64,000 bases of DNA from contig NZ_JAHGUP010000008.1 in the NCBI RefSeq assembly GCF_001989995.2, forward strand, positions 1 through 64,000. Direction: 5' to 3'. The DNA comes from Vibrio anguillarum. Its GTDB lineage: Bacteria; Pseudomonadota; Gammaproteobacteria; Enterobacterales; Vibrionaceae. The notes beneath the pieces were generated by a model that ran no database searches, had not been told where the DNA came from, and saw only the letters and a list, made by a program, of their open reading frames with translations. Below, one piece after another: positions 46,101-52,923 of this stretch. The translations under genes were made by a program, and so were the position numbers. The stretch's first letter is position 1. Each line of letters opens with the position of its first letter.

Positions 46101-47316
46101 GGCAGAGATGGCATCATTGGTCAGTAATCTGAAGCAGAATCTCACCGCCGATTTGCTCAATATGAAGGATAAAACGTTTGATTTCCTTCGTAACAGTGGG
46201 CATTTGCAAGGGGATGGCGATATGAACGTTTCTCTGGGTAATTACAACTTCAACTGGGGTGGTGACGGTAAAGATCTCGGCGCTTATCTAGGCGACAATA
46301 ATAACTTCTGGGGAGGACGTGGAGACGATGTGTTCTACGCAACGGGAGTCTCCAATATTTTCACCGGCGGTGAAGGCCACGATATGGGCGTTTTAATGGG
46401 TCGCGAGAACATGATGTTCGGCGGTGATGGTAATGATACGGCAGTTGTGGCCGGACGCATTAACCACGTCTTTATGGGCGCGGGTGATGATCAATCCTTT
46501 GTCTTTGGCGAAGGTGGTGAGATCACCATGGGGTCAGGTAATGACTATGCGGTCACTTCAGGTAACTTCAACCGTGTGGACATGGGAGACGATCAAGACT
46601 TTGCTGTAACCATCGGTAATAACAACCAACTTGATCTTGGTGCAGGCAATGACTTTGCGAGAGTCTTTGGCAATCACAACCGAATTGATGCTGGCCAAGG
46701 AAACGATGAAGTCAAACTGATGGGTTACCATGCTTCGATTAATGCTGGCGAGGGCGAGGATTACTTAATTGCCGCCGCCATCTCAAAATTCAGCACATTA
46801 AACGGTGGTGAAGGTAGCGATGTCATGGTGCTTGGGGGTTACCAAAATACGTTCAAAGGCGGTGCTGGCGTAGACAGTTTTGTGGTCAGTGGTGAGGTGA
46901 TCGATAACGTGGTTGAAGATATTCGCCAAGGTGAAAACATCATCTTCAACGGTATTGATTGGAACCGTTTATGGTTTGAGCGTAGTGGTTACGATCTGAA
47001 AATCTCTATGGCACGCCATACTGATACCTCTTCCGATCAAACGCTATTTGATGCGTTAGGTTGTGTTACTTTCAATGATTATTTTGCAAATAATCGAGCC
47101 AAACTTATTATCGGTTTAGGTGAAAAAGACGCTCAAGGCGATCAGGAATATACCTGCTTGACTGATAATGCGTTAGACAACCTCATTCAAGCGATGAGTT
47201 CCTTCGCGCCTAAGGTGGGAGAAAGCAACTTTATGGATGGATTAGCTTCTCAGCCTCAGCAAGCGATTATGGCCGCATGGTCGGATGTGAATACCGGGAA
47301 GTTTAGCTTGTCGTAA
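34117..47316 (+). CDS. rtxA: MARTX toxin RtxA (RID-ABH-MCF-CPD)
   Basis: A 4399-residue multifunctional-autoprocessing RTX toxin. Its N-terminal glycine-rich repeats (about 35-290 and 575-640) and the long 20-residue THVGDG/TKVGDG repeats (about 640-1350) are thought to form the pore that delivers effectors. A beta-rich and then coiled-coil Ala/Gln-rich segment follows (1465-1890). Effectors: RID, Rho-inactivating, His2300 in STLGHAALQIG and Cys2540 in KNCSSTVAKVL; alpha/beta hydrolase, Ser2777 in HGYSMGG; MCF cysteine protease, Cys3053 in GGRCDPLS, His3165, Asp3184. Then the InsP6-activated CPD, His3380 and Cys3429, with a likely cut after Leu3289 (KEAL/AGGK). C-terminal repeats (about 3560-3640) and Ca-binding GGxGxD nonapeptides (about 4050-4265) precede the secretion signal. 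No actin cross-linking domain is present. Confidence 0.96.
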   Translation: MGKPFWRSVEYFFTGNYSADDGNNDIVAIGMGGKIHAYGGDDHIHLGSLGATVYTGSGNDTVSAGAGYLKVEDTTGNLIVRGAAGYANIKKNGDGNLSFSGAAAGVDIGHDGQHGNISYAGAAAYNHIKRQGSSGHVSFQGAGGYNAIWHETNHGNLSFEGAGAGNKIDRTWFNQYQGSQGDVRFVGAGVANSISSRVESGNLHFSGAGADNHLVRKGKVGDITLAGAGASNRIERTHNANDVYTETRGNIRFEGVGGYNSLYSDVAHGDIHFSGGGAYNTITRKGSGGDFDAQGMEYAKADEIVLTAAQMHGLSIDNGNKFHAVNAVKSEREPNTYLFAIADGHYTKINKIRLYNDAESGKLKYYSEAWFKQGNHLTDLAHSDVSSSGGFESNPVNGGCTLSNIAIEHQQSVTVHAVEKSLTEYEWVTYANGVVIDAKDVSLSDAKMGGYAIFADGTKVDVKAVKSNRKPNTYVYAKMLGQHTKIVVVELANDAETGALKYQARSWYKEGDHTANLANQDISSAYGYHAMDKEGYSLSDLHYSVNTVRSTSETVADIDESTDQTLFKPVSDSGESSGDIHFNGVGGGNVIKSNVTRGHVYFNGGGLANVILHSSQFGNTEFNGAGAANVIVKSGEEGDLTFRGAGLANVLVHQSKQGKMDVYAGGAVNVLVRIGDGQYLAHLLAYGNISVHKGNGNSRVVMLGGYNTHTQIGSGNGLWLAAGGFNVMTQVGKGDVASVLAGGANVLTKVGDGDLTAGMLGGANVITHISGDNETSNTTAVALGGANILTKKGKGNTLAVMGGGANVLTHVGDGTTTGVMVGGANILTKVGNGDTTGIMLGVGNVLTHVGDGQTLGVMGAAGNIFTKVGDGTSIAVMIGAGNIFTHVGEGNAWALMGGLGNVFTKVGNGDALALMVAEANVFTHIGDGMSVALMLAKGNIATKVGNGTTLAAMVGNANIFTHVGSGSTFAAMIGQANIMTKVGDDLTAALMVGKANIYTHVGDGTSLGIFAGEVNVMTKVGNGTTLAAMFGKANIMTHVGDGLTGVLALGEANIVTKVGDDFMGVVAAAKANVVTHVGDATTAAVLAGKGNILTKVGEGTTVGLLISDIGNVMTHVGDGTTIGIAKGKANIITKVGDGLGVNVAWGQANVFTHVGDGDRYNFAKGEANVISKVGDGQEVSVVQGQANIITHVGDGDDYTGAWGKANVITKVGNGRNVVLAKGEANIVTQVGDGDSFNALWSKGNIVTKVGDGMQVTAAKGKANVTTRVGDGLNVTAAYGDANINTVVGDGISVNVAWGQYNVNTKIGDGLNVAVMKGKANANIHVGDGLGVNASYAQNNVAIKIGNGDFYSLAVASSNTSSNKLSALFDNIKQTVLGVGGSQAINYLVQGDEASSSGTHKGRGAIATPEITKLDGFQMEAIEEVGSDLGDSLTGSVTKVDTPDLNKMQNALDVDGSSDQTQAPNLIVNGDFEQGDQGWKSTHGVEASHSGNVYGVNGEGHGARVTELDTYTNTSLYQDLTDLTEGEVIAVSFDFAKRAGLSNNEGIEVLWNGEVVFPSSGDASAWQQKTLKLTAHAGSNRIEFKGTGHNDGLGYILDNVVAKSETPQQTNAVSEHATQNQASQNALSDKERAEADRQRLEQEKQKQLDAVAGSQSQLESTDQQALGNNGQAQRDAVQEESEAITAELTKLAQGLDVLDSQATHTGESGDQWRNNFAGGLLDGVQTQLDNAKQVSGEQIAAAKQTHADNQNKVKDSVEQSEAGVAKGEQNLAGAEQDIDDARTDAEKRKDDALAKGNDAKQAESDAHSAANDAQSRGDRDAMNAENKANQVQNDAKGAKQNESDRPDRQGVAGSGLAGQAHSVEAAGAAGHINADSQANADGRFSEGLSEQELEALEGATNAVNRLQINAGIRAKNTGSSVTSMFTETNGDSIVVPTTASQDVVRKEIRISGVNLEGLGEASSDIALGGNAIDNMLRDSLPFYSLRAERNLLVQEGEEGFEVRSWPGTDGKSKTILLDNPEDAAQQKSIERFILANFDNFEQMPDELFLVDNKVLSHHDGRTRILAQKEEGAWKYNTKAELMSVTELLDAASVTGKIRGESYQQVIDALTEYHASTIEHADYELESVEKLLNLRKQIEGYVLGHPDSGRVEAMSSLLNQVNVRLEEVSVLSVAEQSIKTHDSFSRLYDQLDNANLKESKHLYLDGNGDFVTKGKGNLANIDQLGGSDAVLEKVKAAVSHEYGQVVADTIFAGLSANDLAKDGKGIDIAGLNKVHQAIEQHMSPVSATMYIWKPSDHSTLGHAALQIGQGRTQLEGQAAADFNKQNYVSWWPLGSKSSNIRNIFNVATEDQPDLKLRWSDFSQPAHQNDTLEHDMASEENDRFGLNDGETKLKRFIEKLNAAKGIDASYKDVSEGYASVLLGKPDILETTGIPAHVFQPFVEQWNDTSYDMMDVANRFAEELQKQAKASGDPALVEKRIDNVVRQFAERALEEIEAFKASQADEGRVFRINLEGLNTAAMQAEWHRLSNDPDARYQLLTKNCSSTVAKVLKAGGADKLIGHTWLPKFGVWTPTELFNFGQALQEAQLEIVAKKQSHQVSDVLDALSGNEKQKETVAIENDGTPPRDKESLSPLTRFLNNELYGDKEARRKIGEITQTLLDHAVEQGESQKVTLKGESGRLTGYYHQGAVSSDTETSATSGKVVLFLHGSGSSSEEQASAIRSHYQKQGIDMLAVNLRGYGESDGGPSEKGLYQDARTMFNYLVNDKGIDPSNIIIHGYSMGGPIAADLARYAAQNGQAVSGLLLDRPMPSMTKAITAHEVANPAGIVGAIAKAVNGQFSVEKNLKGLPKETPILLLTDNEGLGEEGEKLRAKLAIAGYNVTGEQTFYGLEASNRLMGQYADQIVSGLFNAEQAAVEAGEVLKGLEKDFKRYGDALKPDTSVPGKSKDIRTTKDFLNGYKNDHAKEIVDGFRSDMSIKQLVDLFVKGNWSAEQKGALAWEIESRALKVTFQNKSEKYNRLFREIASAGVVDAKATEQLAPQLMLLNLSNDGFGGRCDPLSKLVLVAKQLENDGQVGVARQLLEKMYSAAAVLSNPTLYSDSEKANASKLLSSLAAIHAKNPMHDTSMKVWQEKLEGKQALTVNGVVEKITDASANGKPVLLELDAPGHAMAAWAKGSGDDRVYGFYDPNAGIVEFSSAEKFGDYLTRFFGKSDLNMAQSYKLGKNDAGEAIFNRVVVMDGNTLASYKPTFGDKTTMQGILDLPVFDATPIKKPGALDVDGNAKAVDDTKEALAGGKILHNQNVNDWEHVVVTPTADGGESRFDGQIIVQMENDDVVAKAAANLAGKHPESSVVVQIDSDGNYRVVYGDPSKLDGKLRWQLVGHGRDDSESNNTRLSGYSADELAVKLAKFQQSFNQAENINNKPDHISIVGCSLVSDDKQKGFGHQFINAMDANGLRVDVSVRSSELAVDEAGRKHTKDANGDWVQKAENNKVSLSWDEQGEVVAKDERIRNGIAEGDIDLSRIGVSDVDEPARGAIGDNNDVFDAPEKRKAETETSSSSANNKLSYSGNIQVNVGDGEFTAVNWGTSNVGIKVGTGGFKSLAFGDNNVMVHIGNGESKHSFDIGGYQALEGAQMFIGNRNVSFNKGRSNDLIVMMDKSIPTPPLVNPFDGASRISGVLQSIAQSGKGADWLAAQEQQWTLSGAKKFVKEMSGLDQTSSVDYTSLVDLDSQNERSSRGLKSDAEATLNKKYNQWLSGNSNNDTGKMSRADKFRQMNEKLAFNFAVGGQGADIQVTTGNWNFMFGDNIQAILDTNLGSLFGLLTQQFSATGMAQTTFTYNPQDLPRQLKNKLLGKFAEVGAETTLGDIFGVNYTADGKIVSRTDEAVDGVAILKEMLEVIGEFGGEQLSAFTDPEKLLDSLKAGIDMGADGLQSFAESHGLKEKAPEENDTAQVTLNGAPAATENVSATVEETKPERAFGFNALNLPNLFATMFSKDKQAEMASLVSNLKQNLTADLLNMKDKTFDFLRNSGHLQGDGDMNVSLGNYNFNWGGDGKDLGAYLGDNNNFWGGRGDDVFYATGVSNIFTGGEGHDMGVLMGRENMMFGGDGNDTAVVAGRINHVFMGAGDDQSFVFGEGGEITMGSGNDYAVTSGNFNRVDMGDDQDFAVTIGNNNQLDLGAGNDFARVFGNHNRIDAGQGNDEVKLMGYHASINAGEGEDYLIAAAISKFSTLNGGEGSDVMVLGGYQNTFKGGAGVDSFVVSGEVIDNVVEDIRQGENIIFNGIDWNRLWFERSGYDLKISMARHTDTSSDQTLFDALGCVTFNDYFANNRAKLIIGLGEKDAQGDQEYTCLTDNALDNLIQAMSSFAPKVGESNFMDGLASQPQQAIMAAWSDVNTGKFSLS
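36040..38170 (+). repeat. rtxA B-repeat array, 60-nt units
   Basis: About 35 tandem units of 20 codons, consensus (G/A)NxxT(H/K)VGDGxxxxVxxGxA. The unit alternates between THVGDG and TKVGDG, giving a 120-nt higher-order period over most of the array. From about 37500 the alternation is kept but the variable half changes (for example NVAWGQANVFTHVGDGD). Codon choice varies between units, so the array is old and kept by selection rather than recently expanded. Confidence 0.9.
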
Positions 47317-47391
47317 TCATGTCTTTCATGGGTTAAAACCAGCCTTTGTGGGCGTGTCTGTTTGACAATTGCGCCCATATAAACCTGAAAA

Positions 47392-47429
47392 CGCCTCCTG
47401 ATTTTGTAGAAAACAGGGGGTGTTTTTTT
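47392..47429 (+). terminator. Rho-independent terminator after rtxA
   Basis: CGCCTCCTG / CAGGGGGTG with two G-T pairs and a 13-base loop, followed by seven T; 75 bp after the rtxA stop. Confidence 0.85.
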
Positions 47430-47508
47430 AGGCTCAAATAGGCAAAACCTAGCCGATACTAGCGAATACGAGTAAACTCTTCTCTTTTCATGGAAGAGCC
47501 CAGAAGCA

Positions 47509-48537
47509 ATGTTAAAACAAGATCATAGCCAAGCGATACAACAAAGAATCGATCAAAAAACCAAACCGTTGGGAGCGCTGGGCCAACTTGAGTCATTAGC
47601 ACACCAGCTCGCCTTAATCCAAAGTCAAAATCAGCCTCAGCCCACTCAGCAGATCACCATTCATAAGCCTACCGTACTGGTCTTTGCTGGCGATCACGGC
47701 ATTGCAGATGAAGGGATTAGCATTGCGCCAAGCGCGGTGACTCAGCAAATGGTGCTTAACTTTCTGGCGGGTGGTGCGGCCATCAACTGTTTTTGTCGCA
47801 GCAATCAAGTCGAGATGAAAGTAATAGATTGCGGGATTTTACTCCCTGTAGAAAGCGACAATCCGCACTTTTTTGTGCAGCGCTTAGGTAGCCGAACGGA
47901 GAACTTTGCTCGTCAAGCGGCGATGTCTGTAGATCAAGTGAAACAAGGGCTATTGCTAGGCAATCAGGCCGTGCAGCAGGTCATCCGTGCGGGGTCCAAT
48001 ATAGTGATGTTTGGTGAAATGGGCATTGGTAATACCAGCAGCGCTTCTGCGATATTAGCGGCACTTTCTGAACATTCTGTTGAACAGTGCGTTGGTTACG
48101 GCACTGGCATTTCAACACAGCAATATCAGAAAAAAGTACAGCTGGTGAAGCAAGGCGTAACACGCTGCCGTGGTTTGGATCCAGAAACGGTCCTTGCGGA
48201 AGTAGGCGGCTTTGAAATTGTGCAAATGGTCGGAGCATTTTTAGGCGCTTACCAGCAGCAAACGCCGATTCTGGTGGATGGATTTATCGTCACGGTAGCC
48301 GCGTATGTGGCCACACTTATTGAACCGGATTGCCGCGAGTTGATGGTTTTTGCTCATCAGTCCCATGAATCGGGCCATCAACGCGTACTTGAACAGTTAA
48401 ACGCGACACCACTGCTTAATTTAGGGTTGAGGTTGGGTGAGGGAACGGGTGCTGTATTAGCCGTACCTTTGGTCAAAGCGGCCGCCGAGTTCTACAACAC
48501 CATGGCCAGTTTTGCCGACGCAGGAGTGATAGTGTAA
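47509..48537 (+). CDS. cobT: Nicotinate-nucleotide--dimethylbenzimidazole phosphoribosyltransferase
   Basis: CobT activates the lower base (dimethylbenzimidazole) to its alpha-ribotide for attachment to cobinamide in vitamin B12 synthesis. The 342-residue protein has the family's N-terminal [20 protein letters not shown], the loop [31 protein letters not shown] and the C-terminal [17 protein letters not shown] with the catalytic Glu. The length matches the family (about 350). It starts 80 bp after the rtxA terminator and overlaps cobS by one base (TAATG). No cobalamin riboswitch is visible in the short upstream region. Confidence 0.95.
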   Translation: MLKQDHSQAIQQRIDQKTKPLGALGQLESLAHQLALIQSQNQPQPTQQITIHKPTVLVFAGDHGIADEGISIAPSAVTQQMVLNFLAGGAAINCFCRSNQVEMKVIDCGILLPVESDNPHFFVQRLGSRTENFARQAAMSVDQVKQGLLLGNQAVQQVIRAGSNIVMFGEMGIGNTSSASAILAALSEHSVEQCVGYGTGISTQQYQKKVQLVKQGVTRCRGLDPETVLAEVGGFEIVQMVGAFLGAYQQQTPILVDGFIVTVAAYVATLIEPDCRELMVFAHQSHESGHQRVLEQLNATPLLNLGLRLGEGTGAVLAVPLVKAAAEFYNTMASFADAGVIV

Positions 48538-49337
48538 TGCTGCGCGTTTTCGCTTATCAATTAGAGCTGTTCTGGTTGGCGTTGAGTTTTTTCTCGCGCC
48601 TTCCTATTCCTAACAATACGCCCTATTGCAGTGAACGAATGAACCGATCTGGGCGCTATTTTTCCTTGGTTGGTCTATTACTCGGCGCGATCTGCGGTGC
48701 CATCTACAGTGTGCTGATCCTGATTCTACCGAACGAGGTAAGCATCGCACTGACGATGGTGGCCAGTTTGCTATTAACAGGGGCGTTTCATGAAGATGGC
48801 TTAACCGATATGGCGGACGGTATTGGCGGAGGAATGACGGCTGAGCGCCGTTTGAGCATCATGAAAGATAGCCGCATTGGCACTTATGGTGCGGCCAGTT
48901 TAGTGATGGCGCTACTGTGTAAGTTTCTCTTTTTAGAGGCGCTACTTGGTTATGGCAACGTATTGATGGTGTGGGTGCTAGGCTACAGTTTTAGCCGTGC
49001 GATAGCGGCATCGTTGATTTTCGACATGCCGTATGTGAGCGATCTCGATAGCAGCAAAAGTAAGCCGCTAGCCAATAAACAAACCCTTCCAGAGCTCATT
49101 TTTCTACTGCTGTGCGGCTTAGCGCCTGCGTTATGGTTTGGTTGGCAGGTAAGCTTAAGTTTGGTATTGGTTGCTGTAGTTTTTCGTATTTTCTTCAAAG
49201 CTTGGTTGATGGCGCGTATTGGTGGCTTCACTGGAGATTGCCTTGGCGCTGCACAACAGATTATGGAACTGCTGATCTATCTGCTGCTTATTGTATTCGC
49301 TGGGTTGGGTTATTTGAGCATGGGACTGATTGAATAA
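48537..49337 (+). CDS. cobS: Adenosylcobinamide-GDP ribazoletransferase (cobalamin synthase)
   Basis: An inner-membrane enzyme, 266 residues, joining adenosylcobinamide-GDP with alpha-ribazole to complete the lower loop. The metal-binding signature is visible as FHEDGLTDMADGIGGGMTAERRLSIMKDSRIGTYG (about 82-116), with its Asp residues, and many hydrophobic segments follow. The later conserved GGFTGDCLGAAQQIMEL (about 227-243) is intact. It overlaps both neighbours by one base (TAATG), so the four cob genes are coupled. Confidence 0.95.
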   Translation: MLRVFAYQLELFWLALSFFSRLPIPNNTPYCSERMNRSGRYFSLVGLLLGAICGAIYSVLILILPNEVSIALTMVASLLLTGAFHEDGLTDMADGIGGGMTAERRLSIMKDSRIGTYGAASLVMALLCKFLFLEALLGYGNVLMVWVLGYSFSRAIAASLIFDMPYVSDLDSSKSKPLANKQTLPELIFLLLCGLAPALWFGWQVSLSLVLVAVVFRIFFKAWLMARIGGFTGDCLGAAQQIMELLIYLLLIVFAGLGYLSMGLIE

Positions 49338-49936
49338 TGGTGCATTTGATTTTGGGTGGTGCGCGTAGCGGTAAGTCTTGTTTCGCTGAACAGGCCGCAA
49401 AGCAAGAACACCAAGCGCTGTTAATGCGGCTGCCGCAGGCTCAGCTTAACTATGTTGCCACCGCGATTGCGTTTGATGATGAAATGCAGGCAAGGATTGC
49501 TCACCATCAGCAGCAAAGAACGTCGGAATGGCAAGAGCACGAATGCCCTGAACAACTGCCTGAGTTAATTGCCACTTTTTCAGCACATGATGTGGTATTG
49601 GTGGACTGCTTAACGCTGTGGCTGAATAACGTTATCTATAACCATGGCCAGCAAGCTCACGAAGCGGAGATAAAAAAGCGAGTCGAGCAACTCTGTTTTG
49701 CCGTTGAGCAAACGCCCGCCACTTTGGTTATCGTCGCTAACGAAGTGGGCCTTGGCGTGATCCCACTGGGGGAGGTTTCGCGCTTATTTGTCGATAACGC
49801 GGGCTGGCTTAACCAAGCGCTAGCCAAGTTAGCAACCCGAGTGAGCTTTATTGCGGCGGGCTTACCGATTGTTTTAAAAGACATCGTTTTAAAAGACACT
49901 GCTCTAAACGACATCGCTTTAAAAGGCTCACAATGA
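49337..49936 (+). CDS. cobU: Adenosylcobinamide kinase / guanylyltransferase
   Basis: A bifunctional enzyme that phosphorylates adenosylcobinamide and transfers GMP to it. The P-loop is at the very start (HLILGGARSGKS), followed by YVATAIAFDDEMQARIAHHQ with the guanylylated His, VDCLTLWLNNV (Walker B-like), and IVANEVGLGVIP. At 199 residues it is longer than usual (about 180) because its C-terminus ends in four five-residue repeats (IVLKD IVLKD TALND IALKG). The repeat tail runs almost to the cobC start, which overlaps the cobU stop (ATGA). Confidence 0.94.
   Translation: MVHLILGGARSGKSCFAEQAAKQEHQALLMRLPQAQLNYVATAIAFDDEMQARIAHHQQQRTSEWQEHECPEQLPELIATFSAHDVVLVDCLTLWLNNVIYNHGQQAHEAEIKKRVEQLCFAVEQTPATLVIVANEVGLGVIPLGEVSRLFVDNAGWLNQALAKLATRVSFIAAGLPIVLKDIVLKDTALNDIALKGSQ
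49868..49927 (+). repeat. 15-bp tandem repeat in the 3' end of cobU
   Basis: Four in-frame copies of a 15-bp unit of the form ATCGTTTTAAAAGAC, the first two nearly identical and the last two diverged. They encode a non-conserved C-terminal tail. Because the unit is a multiple of three, copy-number changes would not shift the frame. Confidence 0.85.
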
Positions 49937-50535
49937 TCAATCTCTATTTGATGCGCCACGGTAAAACCGTCGGTCGGCCTGCGCTCAATGGTAAAACAGA
50001 TGTGCTCGTTGAAGCGCATCGGCAAGAGCAGATCGCTCACACTTTACTGAGATCCCCTTACTCCTTCTCAAACATCATTACTTCGCCGCTACGCCGTTGC
50101 CATGATTTAGCGCAGCAACTGGTTTTACAGCAGCCGAAATTGGATTACCAAATTGAGCCTGATTTCCAAGAAATGGATTTTGGTGATGTCGATGGCGTGG
50201 CCTTTGATGAACTGCAATCGATGTGGCCAGTAGTGGAAACTTTGTGGACCAATCCGGCCCAACATCAACTACCGAATGCAGAAAACTTGGCCGATTTTCA
50301 TCAGCGTGTAACTCGTGCTTGGGAGGCTCAGATTAAAGGGATTAAGCAAGACACTTTAATCATCGCTCATGGTGGAACAATCAGAATGATACTTGCCAAT
50401 GTTCTAGGCACTGATTGGCAAAACCGCCATTGGTATAGTGTGTTGAATATCGACTATCAATCATTAATTCATATCCAAATAGGAAAAGATAACGCTAAGA
50501 ATGTGAGTGTGAAGAGCATCGGAATTCAAATTTAG
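49933..50535 (+). CDS. cobC: Alpha-ribazole phosphatase
   Basis: A 200-residue histidine phosphatase that removes phosphate from alpha-ribazole-5'-phosphate (or adenosylcobalamin-5'-phosphate), the last step of lower-loop assembly. The RHG motif with catalytic His is LYLMRHGKT at the N-terminus; further family motifs are ITSPLRRCHDLAQQL, EMDFGDVDGV with the conserved Glu, and TLIIAHGGTIRMIL with the second His. It overlaps cobU by four bases and ends the cobTSUC operon. Confidence 0.92.
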   Translation: MINLYLMRHGKTVGRPALNGKTDVLVEAHRQEQIAHTLLRSPYSFSNIITSPLRRCHDLAQQLVLQQPKLDYQIEPDFQEMDFGDVDGVAFDELQSMWPVVETLWTNPAQHQLPNAENLADFHQRVTRAWEAQIKGIKQDTLIIAHGGTIRMILANVLGTDWQNRHWYSVLNIDYQSLIHIQIGKDNAKNVSVKSIGIQI

Positions 50536-50759
50536 CACCGGGTGAGCATGCAGTAGAGTATGGAGTAACTATCAGATTTAATGGTAGAATTCCCGGCAAT
50601 TAACGCCGAACCTCTGGTTAAGCGTATTTTTGTATAAGGCATTGAGACGATCGTTGATGAGTTAAGTTTACCCTTATCCATCTTGATAAGTGGGATCGCC
50701 TCAACATAAATTGCTTCTACAATTCATTAACATACCGCTGTGCAATAAAGGAGTAACGC

Positions 50760-51788
50760 ATGACGAAGTCCCTTTTCCGCCAATCTTTCCTATTTGATAG
50801 TTTGGATTTAGACCAAGAAATGGTCACTGGCGAAATCAAAACGGCAGCTGGTATTACGCTTAAAGTGCTCTCGCGTGGAGTGCTCGAAGTGATCCCCGCT
50901 CATCTCAACGATGAGAGTAAGCACATCATTATTTCTTGCGGTATTCATGGTGACGAAACTGCGCCAATGGAATTAGTCAATAAGCTGGTGGATGATATTC
51001 AGTCAGGTTTTCAAGCGGTCCAACACCGCTGCTTATTTATTGTGGCTCATCCTCAGGCGACGAATCAACATACCCGTTTCGTGCAAGAAAATTTGAACCG
51101 TTTATTTGATGATAAAAAGGGCAATGCCTCCCTAGAAAGAGAGATTGCGCAGCATCTCAAACAGACAGTGAAAGACTTTTTCGAACACACCGCTGAGCAA
51201 AATCGGTGGCATCTTGATTTGCACTGTGCGATTCGTCACTCCAAACATTATTCGTTTGCCGTCAGTCCTAAATCTCGGCATCCTGTCCGCAGCCGTGCAC
51301 TGATGGCATTAATTGAAAGTGCGCATATCGAAGCGGTGCTGCTTTCAAATTCACCCTCGAGTACCTTCAGTTGGTACAGTGCAGAGAATTTTGCCGCGCA
51401 AGCTTTAACGCTTGAGCTGGGGCAAGTCGCACCTCTTGGTCAAAACAACCTAGAGCGATTAGTCGCGTTTGACTTAGCCATGCGCGATTTGGTAGCCAAT
51501 GCGACACCTGAACACTTGCCAAGAAAGCCAACTATTTATCGTGTCAGCCGTACCATCGTCCGTTTGCATGACGATTTTGATTTCATGTTTGATGATAACG
51601 TCGAAAACTTTACTGCGTTTAAACATGGTGAGGTATTTGGTCATGATGGTGAAAAGCCACTCATGGCGAAAAATGAAGATGAAGCGATCGTATTTCCTAA
51701 CCGAAAAGTGGCATTAGGCCAGCGCGCCGCGTTAATGGTGTGCAAAGTGGCGACACGCTATGAAGACGATCAATTGGTATACGATTAA
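50760..51788 (+). CDS. astE: Succinylglutamate desuccinylase
   Basis: The last enzyme of the arginine succinyltransferase pathway, splitting succinylglutamate to succinate and glutamate. The 342-residue zinc carboxypeptidase-like protein has the metal motif SCGIHGDETAPMELV (His and Glu) and HLDLHCAIRHSKHYSFAV (second His), with LTLELGQVAPLG supplying the catalytic Glu. GGAG precedes the ATG. It stands alone between cobC and btuC, away from the other ast genes, which are not in this window. Confidence 0.94.
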   Translation: MTKSLFRQSFLFDSLDLDQEMVTGEIKTAAGITLKVLSRGVLEVIPAHLNDESKHIIISCGIHGDETAPMELVNKLVDDIQSGFQAVQHRCLFIVAHPQATNQHTRFVQENLNRLFDDKKGNASLEREIAQHLKQTVKDFFEHTAEQNRWHLDLHCAIRHSKHYSFAVSPKSRHPVRSRALMALIESAHIEAVLLSNSPSSTFSWYSAENFAAQALTLELGQVAPLGQNNLERLVAFDLAMRDLVANATPEHLPRKPTIYRVSRTIVRLHDDFDFMFDDNVENFTAFKHGEVFGHDGEKPLMAKNEDEAIVFPNRKVALGQRAALMVCKVATRYEDDQLVYD

Positions 51789-51806
51789 CCGATGGTACTT
51801 TTGGCT

Positions 51807-51839
51807 TGTTAACCTTTTGGCCTGTTGACAAGGTTAACA
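51807..51839. other. Perfect 10-bp inverted repeat after astE
   Basis: TGTTAACCTT and AAGGTTAACA with a 13-base loop, just after the astE stop. There is no T run, so it is not a standard rho-independent terminator. It may be an RNA hairpin, or an operator for btuC. Confidence 0.5.
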
Positions 51840-51927
51840 GGCGATTGCTTTGGTATATCACTTTCTATTTAAATGGCTTAACGGTAAGGTTAGGCCATTA
51901 TTGTTTCTCTTACTTACATATAAGCGC

Positions 51928-52923
51928 ATGACGTTCAATCAGTTACTCTTAAAAAAACAGCGTCGCTGGCATTACGCCCTCTACGCTATGCTGGCATTGT
52001 TGATTACGATGAGTGCGTTTTATTTGATGGTGGGTGAGCTCTTTATCAGCCCATTTCACGCTTGGTCACCACTGGAATGGCAGTTAGTGACTGAACTTCG
52101 TGCTCCTCGTCTGCTCTCTGCCGTCATCATCGGTGCTTCACTAGCCGTATCAGGCGCTGCGCTGCAAGTGTTATTAGGGAATGTTTTGGCAGAGCCGGGC
52201 GTGCTTGGTATTTCCGGTGGCGCCAGTGTGGCGATGGTAGTGGTGCTGTTTTTCTTCCCTGCCTTGGCCTCCCCTGAAATTTTCATGCTTTGTGCCGTAG
52301 TCGGTGCGATGGTGTTTACTCTTTTACTGGTCAGCATGGCTAAAGCGATGCGTTTAAGTACAACTCGCTTACTGTTGGTCGGTGTGGCGCTGGGTATTTT
52401 ATCTGGTGCTGTGGTGACATGGGCGTTTTATTTCAGTAATGATCTCAGTTTAAGGCAACTGGTTTACTGGTTGATGGGCAGTATTGGTGGTGCAAGCTGG
52501 TATCAACATACGCTTTCATTAGCTGCGCTTCCGGTGATCATCTGGCTTGCTCTGCAAGGAAAAACGTTAGACAAACTGATGTTGGGCGAAACTCATGCAA
52601 AGCAGTTAGGTGTGGATGTGCATCGACTACGTTGGAAATTGATTTTTTCCGTGTCGCTGCTGGTAGGAGCTGCGGTGGCATTGGGCGGTGTGATCAGTTT
52701 TGTTGGGTTGGTTGTTCCGCATTTATTGCGCTTGGCGTTTGGTTCTGAAAACCGCTACCTTTTACCTATGTCGGCTCTGTTCGGCGCACTCTTACTGGTT
52801 TGCGCGGATACCGTTGCCAGAACGGCGCTTAATGCTGCTGAGCTTCCACTTGGTGTCGTCACTACCACCATTGGTGCGCCGATTTTTATTTGGATGTTGT
52901 TGAAAAACCATGATTCACGTTAA
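51928..52923 (+). CDS. btuC: Vitamin B12 ABC transporter permease BtuC
   Basis: A FecCD-family inner-membrane permease, 331 residues from the ATG at 51928 (the frame stays open 26 codons upstream), with about ten transmembrane helices. Family features: [25 protein letters not shown] near residues 50-75, [16 protein letters not shown] [15 protein letters not shown], the coupling segment [17 protein letters not shown], and [19 protein letters not shown]. It overlaps btuD by 14 bases. The periplasmic binding protein gene btuF is not adjacent. Confidence 0.93.
   Translation: MTFNQLLLKKQRRWHYALYAMLALLITMSAFYLMVGELFISPFHAWSPLEWQLVTELRAPRLLSAVIIGASLAVSGAALQVLLGNVLAEPGVLGISGGASVAMVVVLFFFPALASPEIFMLCAVVGAMVFTLLLVSMAKAMRLSTTRLLLVGVALGILSGAVVTWAFYFSNDLSLRQLVYWLMGSIGGASWYQHTLSLAALPVIIWLALQGKTLDKLMLGETHAKQLGVDVHRLRWKLIFSVSLLVGAAVALGGVISFVGLVVPHLLRLAFGSENRYLLPMSALFGALLLVCADTVARTALNAAELPLGVVTTTIGAPIFIWMLLKNHDSR

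Noticed and set aside
47430..47508. Possible cobalamin riboswitch before cobT
   Set aside because: Only about 80 bp separates the rtxA terminator from cobT, too short for the element, and no B12-box is visible.
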